From NCBI GenBank assembly GCA_029857925.1, contig JAOUGF010000144.1, positions 1 through 6,121 on the forward strand: DNA of 6,121 nt. The letters are read 5' to 3'. Position 1 is the stretch's first letter. Each line of letters begins with the position of its first letter. Of the stretch, positions 6,039 through 6,121 are shown one piece after another. The stretch is from Gammaproteobacteria bacterium. GTDB taxonomy: Bacteria; Pseudomonadota; Gammaproteobacteria; S012-40. The notes beneath the pieces were generated by a model. It did not search any database, was not told where the DNA came from, and worked only from the letters and a program-made list of their open reading frames with translations. A program made the translations under genes and the position numbers.

Positions 6039-6121
6039 GTGCCCTGCCTTGACCCGCGTGATTCCAAGAACGCGATGCGTTGCGCCAATCTATCGGCGTC
6101 GGCGCGCAGGTGATCCACGGC
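6035..6121 (-). CDS. ubiJ: UbiJ, C-terminal end only (cut by the window edge)
   Basis: A minus-strand frame open from the right edge gives 28 residues (AVDHLRADADRLAQRIAFLE, then eight more) ending at TGA 6035-6037. The charged Leu/Ile heptad pattern (VDHLRADADRLAQRIAFLE) fits the coiled-coil tail of UbiJ, the SCP2-type lipid-binding factor of the ubiquinone synthesis complex, normally encoded just before ubiB in gammaproteobacteria. Its stop overlaps the ubiB GTG start by 4 bp. The SCP2 domain lies outside the window, so the call rests on this tail and the gene order. Confidence 0.75.
   Translation of the reverse strand, partial: AVDHLRADADRLAQRIAFLESRGSRQGT

Overview
The window looks like a piece of a gammaproteobacterial chromosome. 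The best evidence is the right-hand block on the minus strand, which reads ubiJ (C-terminal end only), ubiB, then a ClsB-type cardiolipin synthase. The ubiJ-ubiB order is typical of gammaproteobacteria that make ubiquinone. Coding DNA is moderately GC-rich with mixed codon use. I cannot name the genus from the sequence.

Layout. (1) Positions 2-2041, plus strand: the 3' part of a large DUF3604-type gene with a PHP-like metal-dependent hydrolase fold; its start lies left of the window. A probable intrinsic terminator follows at 2054-2097. (2) Positions 2098-2509: a non-coding accessory stretch. It holds a 166-bp MITE-like element (2321-2486) with perfect 17-bp terminal inverted repeats, a perfect 5-bp target duplication (ATGAT) and a long internal hairpin. 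A solitary extra copy of the element's end lies upstream at 2165-2180. (3) Positions 2510-3322, plus strand: a lipoprotein gene with a clear lipobox and a PEGA-like N-terminal part. Its Shine-Dalgarno sequence lies 12 bases beyond the MITE's right end, so the MITE replaced or separated its original upstream region. (4) Positions 3335-6121, minus strand, convergent with the lipoprotein gene: clsB-like, ubiB and ubiJ, very tightly packed (ubiJ/ubiB overlap by 4 bp as GTGA; 4 bases separate ubiB from clsB), so most likely one translationally coupled operon.

How the genes relate. UbiJ and UbiB both serve ubiquinone biosynthesis: UbiJ as a lipid-binding accessory factor of the Ubi complex, UbiB as a membrane-anchored atypical kinase/ATPase. 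The cardiolipin synthase makes the membrane lipid that is enriched around respiratory complexes, so the operon joins a respiratory quinone step to membrane lipid synthesis. The DUF3604 protein and the lipoprotein show no visible functional link to this operon or to each other. The most notable non-genic signal is the MITE-like element with its satellite ends; no transposase is present in the window, so it would have to be mobilised in trans.
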